Part shown: positions 33,070-43,400 of the stretch, one piece after another
How the letters are laid out: the number at the start of each line of letters is the position of its first letter
How positions within the stretch are numbered: the first letter of the stretch is position 1
Assembly: GCF_026241165.1 (NCBI RefSeq)
Contig: NZ_JAPFQN010000002.1
Location: 1-64,000, forward strand
DNA length: 64,000 nt
Source: Mangrovivirga halotolerans
GTDB taxonomy: Bacteria > Bacteroidota > Bacteroidia > Cytophagales > Cyclobacteriaceae
Direction of reading: 5' to 3'
Program-made: the position numbers and the translations under genes
The notes under the pieces: model-generated
The model's database searches: none
What the model saw: only the letters and a program-made list of their open reading frames with translations
What the model was told of the DNA's origin: nothing

Positions 33070-34464
33070 ATGAAAAGTTATTTTGATCTTATTGAACAGA
33101 CTTTTTATTTCCCACAGGAAGAGTTTAAAGTCAGCAATAACGAACTTTTATTTAATGATATTCCGTTAATGGAAATCATTAAACAATATGGAACACCCTT
33201 GAGACTGACTTATCTACCGAAAATAGGTCAAAATATAAATGCAGCCAGGGAATGGTTTCATAAGGCCATGAAAAAACATAATTACGATGGTGATTATACC
33301 TATTGTTATTGTACAAAGTCATCTCACTTTAAGTTTGTGATCGATGAGGCCTTAAAAAACAAAGTCCATATTGAAACCTCTTCTGCTTTTGATATAAAGA
33401 TTGTAGAGTCATTATTCAGAGATGGGAAAATAACCAAAGATCACTATATCGTTTGCAATGGTTTTAAACGTCCGACTTATACTGAGTATATCACCAATTT
33501 ATTAAATGATGGTTTTCACAATTGCATCCCCGTTCTTGATAATATGCGCGAACTGGATTATTATGAAGAAAATGTGAAAGGGGAATATAAATTGGGTTTA
33601 AGGGTCGCAGCTGATGAAGAACCAAAATTTGAATTCTATACCTCCAGATTAGGTATTCGTTATAATGAGATCGTTGATTTCTATAAAGATAAAATAAAAA
33701 ATAAGTCTAAGGGTAAGCTGAAAATGCTTCATTTCTTTATTAATACAGGAATAAGGGATACTGCCTATTACTGGAGTGAATTGAGTAGATTTATTTACAA
33801 ATATTGTGAACTAAAAAAGATTTGTCCGGAATTAGACACTATAGATATTGGAGGCGGCTTCCCTATAAAAACATCTCTGGGATTTGAATTTGACTATGAA
33901 GCTATTGTTGATCAAATTATTGAAAATATAAAATGGATCTGCAATAAAAATCATGTTCCGGTGCCGAATATATTTACAGAATTCGGAAGTTATACCGTTG
34001 GAGAAGCAGGAGCTTTCATCTATAACATTCTTGATCAAAAACTTCAAAATGATAAGGAACTCTGGTATATGATCGATTCTTCATTTATTACCAACCTGCC
34101 TGATAGCTGGGGATTAAATCAAAAATGGATCTTATTATCGGTAAATAAATGGAATGATAATTTTCACAAAGTAAATCTCGGTGGTCTGACCTGTGATAGT
34201 ATGGATTACTACAACTCAGAGATGCACAGTTCTGAAGTTTTTCTTCCTAAAATCGAAAGTGATGAACCTCTCTACATTGGCTTTTTCCATACAGGCGCTT
34301 ACCAGGAAACCTTAGGCGGGTACGGAGGTATTCAGCATTGCCTGATTCCTGCCCCTAAACATGTGGTAATTGACAGAGATGAAAATGGAGAAATCACTTC
34401 TTATTTATTTAGTGAAGAACAAAAGCATGAAGGTATGCTTGATATACTGGGCTACAACAAATAA
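33070..34464 (+). CDS. Arginine decarboxylase-like PLP enzyme (fold type III)
   Basis: A 464-residue alanine-racemase-fold decarboxylase. The PLP Lys lies in YCYCTKSSHFKFVIDEAL, the phosphate-binding Gly-rich loop in DIGGGFPIKTSLGF, EFGSYTVGEAGAF follows, and the C-terminal catalytic Cys block is in GGLTCDSMDYYNSE. The length and motifs match the short SpeA-like enzymes found in many Bacteroidota rather than the 630-residue proteobacterial SpeA. The product would be agmatine for polyamine synthesis. It is divergent from the arginase-family gene, and its stop abuts the stop of the histidine kinase gene on the other strand. Confidence 0.8.
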   Translation: MKSYFDLIEQTFYFPQEEFKVSNNELLFNDIPLMEIIKQYGTPLRLTYLPKIGQNINAAREWFHKAMKKHNYDGDYTYCYCTKSSHFKFVIDEALKNKVHIETSSAFDIKIVESLFRDGKITKDHYIVCNGFKRPTYTEYITNLLNDGFHNCIPVLDNMRELDYYEENVKGEYKLGLRVAADEEPKFEFYTSRLGIRYNEIVDFYKDKIKNKSKGKLKMLHFFINTGIRDTAYYWSELSRFIYKYCELKKICPELDTIDIGGGFPIKTSLGFEFDYEAIVDQIIENIKWICNKNHVPVPNIFTEFGSYTVGEAGAFIYNILDQKLQNDKELWYMIDSSFITNLPDSWGLNQKWILLSVNKWNDNFHKVNLGGLTCDSMDYYNSEMHSSEVFLPKIESDEPLYIGFFHTGAYQETLGGYGGIQHCLIPAPKHVVIDRDENGEITSYLFSEEQKHEGMLDILGYNK

Positions 34465-35880
34465 CTAATCAATATCATTTAAAGGAATGGAAATTTTAAC
34501 TTCCGTTCCTTTAATTTCTTTTCCATTTATATTTATATGACCGCCAATTTTATCCAATTGGGATTTAACTAAATATAATCCATAACCTTTTCCGCTAAGC
34601 GGCTCCCCTCCTGCACTATACATTCCTATTCCAACCTCATTCTTATAGCCTGAATACCCTATCCCGTTATCGATAACATTAAAATATGCTATATCACTTT
34701 TTGAATTCAAACAGACTTTAACTTCTGGTTTATCTTCTTTTGAAGAAAATTTGATAGCATTATGAATAATATTATTAAAAATATTAGAATAAAAATCAGG
34801 GTTCCCTCTTGCTATGATATCATTTTCGACTTCAGAATATATTTTTGTTCCATTTTCACAAGCATATTTTTCCAGGTTTTTTAATACTGAAATCAAAATA
34901 TCAGAAATATTTACAGAATCGATTTCCTTAGTTAATTGAACATCAACAACCCTTGAAAGGTCATCAGTTATTTCCTTAAGTTGACTGGCAGAAGCTCTTA
35001 TTCTATAAATAATTTCCTCTACTCTAAAATCATCCGTAAAATCTGCAGGAATGATCTGTAGTAAACCTGAAATTTGAGAAATAGGAAGTTTTAAATCGTG
35101 AGCAATTATAGAAGCAAACTTCTCCAGGTTCTCATTTTTATTCTGAAGTTCCTTATTTTTCTTCTCAAGCTCCAGATTATATTTAAATACATTATCCTGC
35201 AGACCTTTATTGTAATTTTGAAGCTGTTTATTTTGTTCTGTTATCAAAGAATGCTGTTCTTCAATTTTTTGGTTTTTCTCTTTCAAAAGACTAATTGCTT
35301 TTTCATGCCTGTACTGGACTTTCAGATAATATTTCTTGTACCGCGACAACATATATCCCGCTAAGGAAATCACGATAACTAGAATAAGGCCATGACTAAA
35401 TAAAACTTCAGGGTAATCAAAGCTATTTACTTTTTCAGGGTACTTATATTCCAGAAAAAATAAAGCCAGGATATTTATAATTATTGCAGGAACCACCCAC
35501 CTTCTCCATGTATTATTAAATACTACTAATAAGAACAATACTATTAATATAAATAGATAGGGGATTGAACTTCTAAACCCTCCGGATTGAAACCAGGTCA
35601 CATTTAAAATAAGCAGAACAGCAATTCCAAATATTTTGCTTACTAGGCTTATATCAGAGATTTTCCTTGAAATAAAATATAGTGATACTATAAAAATAAA
35701 AGCTAAAATTTCGAATATAACCAGCCTTGCATCTTTTGCAATAAAAAGATTATTTAATAACAATAAAATCGTAGCAAAGATGCTAAGTGTTAAAACCCTT
35801 AAAAATATTTTTTTCTCAGGGCCCATTAATTTATAATTAGCGATGAAAAAATCAGCTCTTGTTGTATCTGTATCCAACAA
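34465..35880 (-). CDS. Orphan membrane sensor histidine kinase
   Basis: A 471-residue protein. The N-terminal ~180 residues contain about six membrane helices without an extracytoplasmic sensor domain. Residues about 185-255 are a coiled coil rich in Lys, Gln, Asn and Glu. A HisKA domain follows with the phospho-acceptor His261 (FASIIAHDLKLPISQISGLL). The HATPase_c domain shows an N box (FNNIIHNAIKFSS), G1 (NVIDNGIGYSG) and G2 (GKGYGLYLVKSQLDKIGG). All catalytic boxes are intact. No response regulator gene is adjacent. The signal is probably sensed within the membrane or by the coiled coil; its partner is unknown. Confidence 0.88.
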   Translation of the reverse strand: MLDTDTTRADFFIANYKLMGPEKKIFLRVLTLSIFATILLLLNNLFIAKDARLVIFEILAFIFIVSLYFISRKISDISLVSKIFGIAVLLILNVTWFQSGGFRSSIPYLFILIVLFLLVVFNNTWRRWVVPAIIINILALFFLEYKYPEKVNSFDYPEVLFSHGLILVIVISLAGYMLSRYKKYYLKVQYRHEKAISLLKEKNQKIEEQHSLITEQNKQLQNYNKGLQDNVFKYNLELEKKNKELQNKNENLEKFASIIAHDLKLPISQISGLLQIIPADFTDDFRVEEIIYRIRASASQLKEITDDLSRVVDVQLTKEIDSVNISDILISVLKNLEKYACENGTKIYSEVENDIIARGNPDFYSNIFNNIIHNAIKFSSKEDKPEVKVCLNSKSDIAYFNVIDNGIGYSGYKNEVGIGMYSAGGEPLSGKGYGLYLVKSQLDKIGGHININGKEIKGTEVKISIPLNDID

Positions 35881-35924
35881 TTATACAAAAAGAAATAGAA
35901 AAAATTAAACTAAAACCCTTTTAA

Positions 35925-36437
35925 TTAGGATAATACGTATTTAACAAACTCATTGAATGTTTTTACAACATGATCGGCATATTCGAATTTATTGCCAGTA
36001 CCTATTGTTGTTATATTTAATTCTCTTGCAGGAAGAAGGTCCCGGTCTTTATCGCCAATCATAAATGAAATCTCAGGATCAATATTAAATTTATTGATTG
36101 CTCTTTCAAACATCAAAGAAGCAGGTTTTCTTGAAAGTGATTTACTTACAGAAGGATGCCATGGGCAATAGTAAATGGCATCTATAATTTCATCAGTTTG
36201 TTGATGCAAATAATCATGGCATTCCTGCATATCTTTTCTTGAATAAAGACCTCGTGATATCCCGGCTTGATTTGTAATTATTAATAATTTAAATCCTTCT
36301 CGCTTTAATTTTTTTAATCCTTCAACAACACCTGGCAAGATCTCAAAATCAGAAATTTTAAACGTGTATTCTCCTCGTTCTCTGTTAATTACACCATCAC
36401 GATCAAGAAAAATGGCTTTATTTTTGTATCTATCCAT
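35925..36437 (-). CDS. GmhB-like HAD phosphatase
   Basis: A 170-residue HAD hydrolase of the histidinol-phosphatase/GmhB group, which removes phosphate from D-glycero-D-manno-heptose 1,7-bisphosphate. Motif I is FLDRDGVINRE (Asp12, Asp14), motif II is ITNQAGISRGLY, and the zinc-binding loop is reduced to CPWHPS. A second Cys pair expected in canonical GmhB is not evident: after CPWHP the sequence runs SVSKSLSRKP. Motif III/IV is FMIGDKDRDLLPARELN. The ATG at 36437 is chosen; two in-frame ATGs lie upstream. No other heptose gene is nearby, so the substrate is uncertain. Confidence 0.75.
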   Translation of the reverse strand: MDRYKNKAIFLDRDGVINRERGEYTFKISDFEILPGVVEGLKKLKREGFKLLIITNQAGISRGLYSRKDMQECHDYLHQQTDEIIDAIYYCPWHPSVSKSLSRKPASLMFERAINKFNIDPEISFMIGDKDRDLLPARELNITTIGTGNKFEYADHVVKTFNEFVKYVLS

Positions 36438-36516
36438 GTTAAGTTGCATACCGCTAATTAACAAGATTTATGAAAATTTGCGTTAACATTGTCTGTTTAT
36501 CTGCCCAGAAAGATCA

Positions 36517-36524
36517 TATATTTG
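36517..36524 (+). promoter_or_regulatory. Putative -7 box of the glycosyltransferase gene
   Basis: TATATTTG matches TAnnTTTG and ends 18 bp before the ATG at 36543. This supports that ATG rather than the upstream TTG at 36489. Confidence 0.45.
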
Positions 36525-36542
36525 TTACTCTTAAATAAGATT

Positions 36543-37295
36543 ATGAGTAAAGCCCTTGTAATTATACCAACCTATAACGAAAAAGAAAACATCGAGGAGA
36601 TGGTGTGGGAGGTATTCTCCTTGCCTGTAGCTTTTCACTTGCTAATTGTTGATGACGGATCACCTGATGGAACAGGTGAAATAGTCAAAGAATTACAAAA
36701 AGAATTTAAAGACAGGCTGCACCTTATAGAAAGAAAAGGTAAACTAGGATTAGGCACAGCCTATATAACTGGTTTCAAATATGCTCTCGAAAATGATTAT
36801 GATTTTGTTTTCGAAATGGATGCAGATTTTTCTCATAACCCAAAAGATCTGGTAAAATTATATCATGCCTGCAATGATGACGGGGCTGATCTTGCAATTG
36901 GTTCAAGATATTTAACCGGAGTAAATGTTGTTAACTGGCCTATGGGCAGAGTGTTAATGTCATACTTTGCTTCAAAGTACGTTCAATTCATCACAGGAAT
37001 GCCGATTTATGATGCCACAGCAGGATTTAAATGCTATTCAAGAAAGGTTCTTCAACGTATAGAATTAGACAAAATTAGATTCATTGGATATGCCTTTCAG
37101 ATTGAAATGAAATTTAAAGCCTGGAATTATGGTTTCAAAATTAAAGAGATTCCAATAATTTTTACTGACCGGGCTAAAGGTCAATCTAAAATGTCTGTAA
37201 ATATTTTTAAAGAGGCAATTTTTGGGGTGATCAGCATGAAAGTCAATAGTCTATTCAGAAAATACCCCCCAAAACATGTTAGTCAAAGCGAATAG
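36543..37295 (+). CDS. Polyprenol monophosphomannose synthase-like glycosyltransferase (GT2)
   Basis: A 250-residue GT2 enzyme resembling dolichol/polyprenol-phosphate mannose synthases. The nucleotide-sugar site reads VIIPTYNEKENIEEMV and LLIVDDGSPDGTGEIV, the metal motif is EMDADFSHNP, and ATAGFKCYSRKVL and RAKGQSKMS follow. No C-terminal membrane domain is present, as in the soluble DPM1 type. It would load mannose, or another sugar, onto a lipid carrier for periplasmic glycosylation. The ATG at 36543 is preferred over an in-frame TTG at 36489. It overlaps the convergent LolC/E-like gene by 17 bp. Confidence 0.87.
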   Translation: MSKALVIIPTYNEKENIEEMVWEVFSLPVAFHLLIVDDGSPDGTGEIVKELQKEFKDRLHLIERKGKLGLGTAYITGFKYALENDYDFVFEMDADFSHNPKDLVKLYHACNDDGADLAIGSRYLTGVNVVNWPMGRVLMSYFASKYVQFITGMPIYDATAGFKCYSRKVLQRIELDKIRFIGYAFQIEMKFKAWNYGFKIKEIPIIFTDRAKGQSKMSVNIFKEAIFGVISMKVNSLFRKYPPKHVSQSE

Positions 37296-38502
37296 CTTTA
37301 ACTGGTTTGACTCGACTAATAATATAAGCCGGTAATAAGATTATAATACCAATTAATACGAAGGTTAATAAATTTACTAAAATAAAAGCCTTCCAATTCC
37401 ATTCTATTGGCACATAACTCATATAATAGTTTACCGGATCAAGGGGAATCAACTTAAATTTGTACTGGATATAGCAGAAAGCAAGCGCAAATATATTCCC
37501 AAAAAACAGCCCTTTCAGTACTATCTTCAACAATCGTATAGTAAAGATCCTGATAATTAAGGATTGTCTGGCTCCAAGTGCTTTTAGCATCCCGATCATT
37601 TGAGTTCGTTCCATCATTAACAGTAATGAAGGTGCAATCATATTTACCCCAGCCACAAAAAGGGTTATCACCAACAGGATCAAAACATTCATGTCTATCA
37701 ATCCCATCCAATCAAAGATTTGCCTGTATTTATCACTTGTCTTATCAGCATATTGGCCCGCTGGTGTATTATCATTAATTGTAGCTTGTATCTGATCAAT
37801 ATTCTCAAGATCTTCAACAAATATTTCATAACCTCCGATTTGCCCTGCGGTCCAGTTATTAAGATTTTGCACCAAAGCCAGGTCACCCAAGACGACTTTA
37901 TCATCGAAGTCCTCCAGTCCGGTTTCATATACACCTTTGACGATCAAATTTCTGAAACGGACAGGGTCCTGAACAAAAAACACCATGACTGTATCATTAA
38001 GCGACAATTTCAGTAAGTCCATCAGTTTTTTTGACATCACTACTTCTTTACTGTCATCCTCACCAGAAAAATCCGGAGCTTCACCAGCGATCATATTTAC
38101 CTTAAACCGATCCCAGTCATAATTTTCATCAACACCTTTTAAAACTATTCCCTGAACTTCCTCCTCAGTTTTCAAAATACCTCCTTTGAGGGCAAATCTT
38201 TGCAAATGTTCTATTCCATCATAGGATTTGTAGTTTTCAATAAATTCATTAGATCCAGGTATCGGGGGCAATTCAACTGAGCTATTGAGACTAAAGCGAG
38301 ATACGACTATATGTCCGCTGAGGCTGTAAGCTTTGTTTTTTATGGTTTTCTGAAAACCTCCAAGAATGGCAAAGGAGATCACCAAAATACCAATACCTAT
38401 AGCAACACTTATAGAAGCAACCTTAGTGGCTGTAGACGAAAAAGTGCTTTTTTCAGTTTGGCTCGTCTTTTGTGCTATAAAATAGGCAACATTAAAGGGC
38501 AT
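37279..38502 (-). CDS. LolC/LolE-type ABC permease (FtsX family)
   Basis: A 407-residue integral membrane protein with one N-terminal helix (about 25-50, ATKVASISVAIGIGILVISFAILGGF). A large periplasmic MacB-like core domain follows, then three C-terminal helices with the FtsX-type segment MIGMLKALGARQSLIIRIF. This is the topology of LolC/E subunits that release lipoproteins to the outer membrane. The matching ATPase (LolD) is not in the window, so FtsX-like export of another substrate remains possible. It overlaps the glycosyltransferase gene tail to tail by 17 bp. Confidence 0.83.
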   Translation of the reverse strand: MPFNVAYFIAQKTSQTEKSTFSSTATKVASISVAIGIGILVISFAILGGFQKTIKNKAYSLSGHIVVSRFSLNSSVELPPIPGSNEFIENYKSYDGIEHLQRFALKGGILKTEEEVQGIVLKGVDENYDWDRFKVNMIAGEAPDFSGEDDSKEVVMSKKLMDLLKLSLNDTVMVFFVQDPVRFRNLIVKGVYETGLEDFDDKVVLGDLALVQNLNNWTAGQIGGYEIFVEDLENIDQIQATINDNTPAGQYADKTSDKYRQIFDWMGLIDMNVLILLVITLFVAGVNMIAPSLLLMMERTQMIGMLKALGARQSLIIRIFTIRLLKIVLKGLFFGNIFALAFCYIQYKFKLIPLDPVNYYMSYVPIEWNWKAFILVNLLTFVLIGIIILLPAYIISRVKPVKAIRFD

Positions 38503-38556
38503 ATTTGCAATTTATTGCTTTGATTTGAATAATTTGAAATACAGAATTCAAAACTA

Positions 38557-39720
38557 ATGTATTTATTAAGGAATATTATTTTTAATACAATTCTTTTTTT
38601 GCTTTTAGCCTGTAACCTTCAATCACAGGAAAAATTTGCTACTGGAGCAGAAAGGACTTCACAATACTTTCATCTGTTAAAAGATAAAAAAGTGGGTCTT
38701 GTAGTAAACGCTTCATCTTTAGTTAATGAGGTTCATCTTATTGACACACTTTTATCTGCTGATATAAACGTAAGCAAAATATTTGCTCCTGAACACGGGT
38801 TGAGGGGTACCGCTGACGCTGGAGAAGTTATTAAAGACGGTATAGATCAGAAATCAGGTTTACCAGTTTATTCCCTTTATGGAAAAAATAAAAAACCATC
38901 ACAGGAAATGCTTGAAGGACTTGATGTTGTAATTTTCGACATTCAAGATGTAGGGGTTAGGTTTTACACCTATATCAGTACAATGCATTATGTAATGGAA
39001 GCTTGTGCTGAAGCTAATATTCCATTGATGATTCTAGACAGACCTAATCCCAATGGACATTATATAGATGGGCCCGTCCTTGAACCTAAATATTCTTCCT
39101 TTGTTGGCATGCATCCAATCCCTATCGTTCATGGTTTAACTGTTGCTGAACTTGCTCGAATGATTAATGGAGAAGGATGGCTGGAAAATAAGGATCAATG
39201 TGCTTTACAGATTATTCCGATGAGTGGATATACTCATTCCATGCCTTACGAGTTACCTGTTAAGCCTAGTCCAAATCTACCCAACAAAACTTCTATTGCC
39301 TGGTATCCGACATTATGCCTTTTCGAACCTACCAATATAAGCGTGGGAAGGGGTACCTATGAACCATTCCAAATTTATGGAGCGCCAATAGAAGGATTTG
39401 GTCCGTATAAATTTACACCTGTTTCAATCGAGGGTATGTCTAAATATCCTAAGCACGAAAACAAAACTTGTTATGGTTATAATCTTGAAAACAAGCCTTT
39501 ACCTCAGGAGATTAGGATGGATTTAATCATTGAAGCCTACAATAAATATCCTGAGATTAATAATTTCTTTACCAGTGAAGGCTTTTTTATTAAACTTTCC
39601 GGAACCGATAAATTATTAAAGCAAATAAAAGAAGGCAAGAGTGCTGAAGAAATTAAAGATTCCTGGAGGGAGGATCTGAAGAATTATAAAGAATTAAGAA
39701 AAAGATATCTTCTTTACTAG
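38557..39720 (+). CDS. NamZ-like exo-beta-N-acetylmuramidase (DUF1343), lipoprotein
   Basis: A 387-residue protein with a lipoprotein signal MYLLRNIIFNTILFLLLAC (lipobox LLAC). The DUF1343/GH171 domain shows KVGLVVNASSLVN, FAPEHGLRGTADAGE, DVVIFDIQDVGVRFYTYISTMHYVMEA, LDRPNPNGHYIDGPVLEP and the C-terminal KPSPNLPN and FEPTNISVGRGTYEPFQIYGAP. These features match YbbC/NamZ, which removes terminal N-acetylmuramic acid during peptidoglycan recycling. The lipid anchor suggests periplasmic or outer-membrane action. The stop is 2 bp from the stop of the convergent rRNA pseudouridine synthase gene. Confidence 0.88.
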   Translation: MYLLRNIIFNTILFLLLACNLQSQEKFATGAERTSQYFHLLKDKKVGLVVNASSLVNEVHLIDTLLSADINVSKIFAPEHGLRGTADAGEVIKDGIDQKSGLPVYSLYGKNKKPSQEMLEGLDVVIFDIQDVGVRFYTYISTMHYVMEACAEANIPLMILDRPNPNGHYIDGPVLEPKYSSFVGMHPIPIVHGLTVAELARMINGEGWLENKDQCALQIIPMSGYTHSMPYELPVKPSPNLPNKTSIAWYPTLCLFEPTNISVGRGTYEPFQIYGAPIEGFGPYKFTPVSIEGMSKYPKHENKTCYGYNLENKPLPQEIRMDLIIEAYNKYPEINNFFTSEGFFIKLSGTDKLLKQIKEGKSAEEIKDSWREDLKNYKELRKRYLLY

Positions 39721-39722
39721 AA

Positions 39723-40373
39723 TTAAATTTTCACATTTGTGAGGTCATATATCCATTCTTTATTTACTTCTTTTAATTGACCAGGACTCATGTTTTCTAT
39801 TGTGACATCTTCAATTCTATAGCGCAATAATCTTAGTGTGGGATATCCAATTGCAGCAGTCATTCTCCTTACTTGTCTGTTTTTACCTTCCTGAATCTTC
39901 AATTTTATCCACGGAGTTTTATGATGTTGCCGTACGGGTGGATAACGGTCCGGAATCCATGATATCTCTTCTTCACTGAGAAATGAGGCTTGACCTGGTA
40001 ACGTTTTATATTTTTTTCCCTTAATACTGATCTCCACTCCTTCAGCTAATTTGGAAAGATCTTCTTCAGATATATCTCCTTCCACCTGCACCCAATACTC
40101 TTTCCAGTGCTCCTTGGCAGGGCTTTGTAATTCGGCTTTAAACTGACCGTCATTAGTCAAAATCAAAAGCCCTTCACTATCCCCATCTAACCGGCCGATA
40201 GAATAAATATCATCTGATGGTAATTTACCAAGGTCGGCCAAGGTTTCTCTCTTACCTTCAGGGCTGAATTGGCTCAACATTCCAAAAGGTTTCCATGCCA
40301 GGAAATAATATAATTTCTCTGGTTTTGGCTTTTTAAATTTCTTCCTGTATCCTCGATGAGTATTTTTCTTCAT
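39723..40373 (-). CDS. RluE-like rRNA pseudouridine synthase
   Basis: A 216-residue RsuA-family pseudouridine synthase without the N-terminal S4 domain, about the size of E. coli RluE (23S rRNA U2457). The first 20 residues are basic. The catalytic Asp63 is in SIGRLDGDSEGLLILTNDG, and the family motif KIQEGKNRQVRRMTAAIGYPTLRLLRYRI is complete. RluE is favoured over RluF or RsuA by length and by the start YYFLAWKPFGMLSQFS. Confidence 0.88.
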   Translation of the reverse strand: MKKNTHRGYRKKFKKPKPEKLYYFLAWKPFGMLSQFSPEGKRETLADLGKLPSDDIYSIGRLDGDSEGLLILTNDGQFKAELQSPAKEHWKEYWVQVEGDISEEDLSKLAEGVEISIKGKKYKTLPGQASFLSEEEISWIPDRYPPVRQHHKTPWIKLKIQEGKNRQVRRMTAAIGYPTLRLLRYRIEDVTIENMSPGQLKEVNKEWIYDLTNVKI

Positions 40374-40388
40374 AATGTAAAACTAAAA

Positions 40389-40413
40389 AAAGGCCGACAT
40401 AATGACGGCCTTT
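40389..40413 (-). terminator. Intrinsic terminator of the 1680-residue T9SS protein gene
   Basis: Stem AAAGGCCG/CGGCCTTT (40389-40396 with 40406-40413), 9-nt loop, minus-strand T-run of about seven. It separates the large gene from the pseudouridine synthase gene. Confidence 0.88.
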
Positions 40414-40435
40414 CTAGTTATTATTAATGTTCTTA

Positions 40436-43400
40436 TCAGTACTTCACGACTTTAAATTCGTGTGATTGTTCATTTCCAACAAATCGAATTAAATAGGTTC
40501 CTACATTGTGAGATTCAAGGTTTAACTCAACTCTATCCTCATAGATAGACACAGCACCCAGCTTACTTTCCCTTCCATCAATTCCATAGATTCTTACTGA
40601 ATTCCATTCCGTTTTAGGGATATTGATAGTTATGGTTCCGTTAGTTGGATTTGGCCAGGCTTTAAAACTTTCAGTTTCTAAGTCATCACCCACACTCAAT
40701 ACATCATTAATAGTAAGCTGTGCAGTAGCAAACCCATCATAATTTGGTTCTGTAATGGTAACTGAAACTGTATATGTTCCCGGATAAATAGCTTCTTCAA
40801 TTACTTCTCCATTATAGGTGTATTTAAGATCATATGAAATACCAGACGGATTCGTAAATACTCTTACTGTTTTAGGTGTCCCATCATAATCTTGATTAAG
40901 ATCTGCAAATTGAATAGTTGCTGATATTCCAGTAATGGTTAAGGTGCCATTTATGAAATTAAAGCTGTAATTGTTGTCTACTCCACCGGTAAATGTAATC
41001 GGATAGGTCCCCGCGTCAGATGTTTGAGTTGCTTCTGTTCCAATTTGAGGCATCTGATCTATTACAGATTGATTTTGGCCCAACACGAATCCACTTATTT
41101 GATAGGTAAATGTTGGATTAGGTTGATTATATCCTCTGGACTTGTTATCAGCCTTAAATGTAAGCTCAGCTTTTTCAACTGTTACTCCACCATTCGTGTA
41201 AACCATATCATATCTGCGATCATTACCGGGAACCACCCTAACTTCGTAAACACCTGCATCAGAATTAGTTGTTATACTTGAACTTAACGATGGTTGAAGA
41301 TCCAGATCAGAGGGACTATCATTATTTTTGAATCCATCGTAAATAAGTGCTAATGATGGAACTGATTCTCCATATACTTTAGAAACTGTTGGAGCAGTAA
41401 CGGAAAGAGGAGCTTTTGTAATTGTCAGATATCCCGTGATATATTGATCAAAATAATAATTATTATCAGCTCCCCCCTGGATCAAGATTCTGTATGTACC
41501 AGGTATATAACCTTCAGCCCCTGGCTGTTCCAGAGAAACTTCAGGTGACTGATCAATAACGTTTGAGTCATCCGCATTTTTGAATCCATTATAAGTAATT
41601 GTCCAGTTTGGATTGACATCTCCATATTCACGACTTTCATCCTGAACAGATGCTGTTAGAGGTGCCTTAGTTATTGTCAACTCTCCTGAAACATAAGTAA
41701 ATTCATAATTATTATCACTAGCATTTGCTCCTGTTATTTCATATGAACCTACGTCAGATGACTCAGTTGCTGCAGAAGATGTTGTTACTTCAGTATCGAT
41801 AACTGATGAATTTTGATTCAGCACGAACCCGGAATATACTGCACTAAAAACAGGATTAGGTTCACCATATTCTTTAGAAGCATCTTGAATTGTAACTGTC
41901 AGCATTGCCTTGTTAATAACCAACTGAGCATCACCACCGAGTACAAATGAATAATTATTATCACTTCCTCCGGATAAACTGACTGGATAAACACCAGCAT
42001 CAGATGACTGAACAGCTGTGGTACTCGCAATAGGTAAATTATCAATATCTGATTTAGAATCTGAACCTGCGAAACCAGCAAAACCCAAGTTAAAATCCGG
42101 ATTAGGATCACCATATGTTTTTTCAGCGTTACTTATCTGAACTGTTAGCTCCCTTTTAGTAACAGTTAAATTTCCATCCTGATAGATAAGTTCATAATTC
42201 TGAGATGAAAAACCACTAACTTTAATTGGATAAACTCCCACATCACTATATTGCCCTGCAGTGGTAAGTAACGAACCTGAACCGCCTAACTCAGTTTCTG
42301 TGTCAGATAATTTAAACCCTTCAAAAGAATAAGTAAAAACAGGATTTAATTCACCATATATTTTTGATTTGTCGTCAGCTCTGACTATTAGACCAGCCTT
42401 GATGATTGTTAATATTCCATCGTTACCAATGATGTTATAATTATCATCACTACCTCCGGAAAGTGTTATCGGATAAGTCCCGACATTTGAAAATTTTGTT
42501 GCTCCGTAATTAATGTTTGGATATGCATCAATAACATTTGCATTATCACCATTAACTAAACCTGCTATTTCATAACTATTTGCTCTTGATATAGAAGGGT
42601 TTTCGTCTCCGTACTCCCTGGTAATATTTTTAGCAGTAATAGTAACGTCAGCTTTAAGAATATTTATTGATGCTGTAACCTCATTTCCTCCTATACCGGA
42701 ATCATTGTCCGATAGGGAAGCAAAAATGCTTACGCTTCCTGTCCCTGCTGCAAAAGGTTCGAATTTAAACCCTTTATTGGCTTCTGTTACACTGATAAAA
42801 TCACCTGGAGTCACTGGAGTAACTCCGTCATTAAGAAAAAGTGTTCCCCCATTGATCGTATTAATTTTAAAATATTTTACTTCTTCTCCATCGTCATAAG
42901 CTCTTTCGGCTACCAGTCCTGCAGAAGACATTTGTCCATAAGTAGTTTCACTATTTGAAAATAATGGTGTATCTGCTACCGGCTCTACATTTATGGTAAA
43001 TTGAAAAATATTTGATTGCCCCTTGGTGTCTTCAACCTGTATTTCAACAACAGAAGTACCAAATTGATCCGGCCTGGTATCAATTGTAAGCTCACCATTA
43101 AGTACCGCTACATTGTCAAATAAGTTGGTATCAAAACCTCCAACTCTCGAATATACCAATGATGCATCCGGATCTTCATCAAAGAAATAATCATATAAAG
43201 AGACCGTAATATTTTCATCTTCTTTAAGAGTGAAAACAAGTTCTTTTTCCTGTATCGGAGAACCATCAAAGTCATCTTCCAATAATTGGATATTCACAGG
43301 CATTCCTCCTGAGGATTGATTCAGGTCTGATTCTACATTAAATCCTGTACCATCAGTTTCAATCTTAAATATTACACCGAGATCATTTGCTCCACCTTCA

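Noticed and set aside
36489-36542. TTG-started N-terminal extension of the mannose-synthase-like protein
   Set aside because: It would place a TAnnTTTG promoter box inside the coding region, and the GT2 fold begins right after the ATG at 36543.
40740-42660. Tandem DNA repeats or CRISPR-like array in the large minus-strand gene
   Set aside because: The periodicity is about 240 bp, occurs at protein level only and matches MBG domains; DNA copies are strongly diverged.
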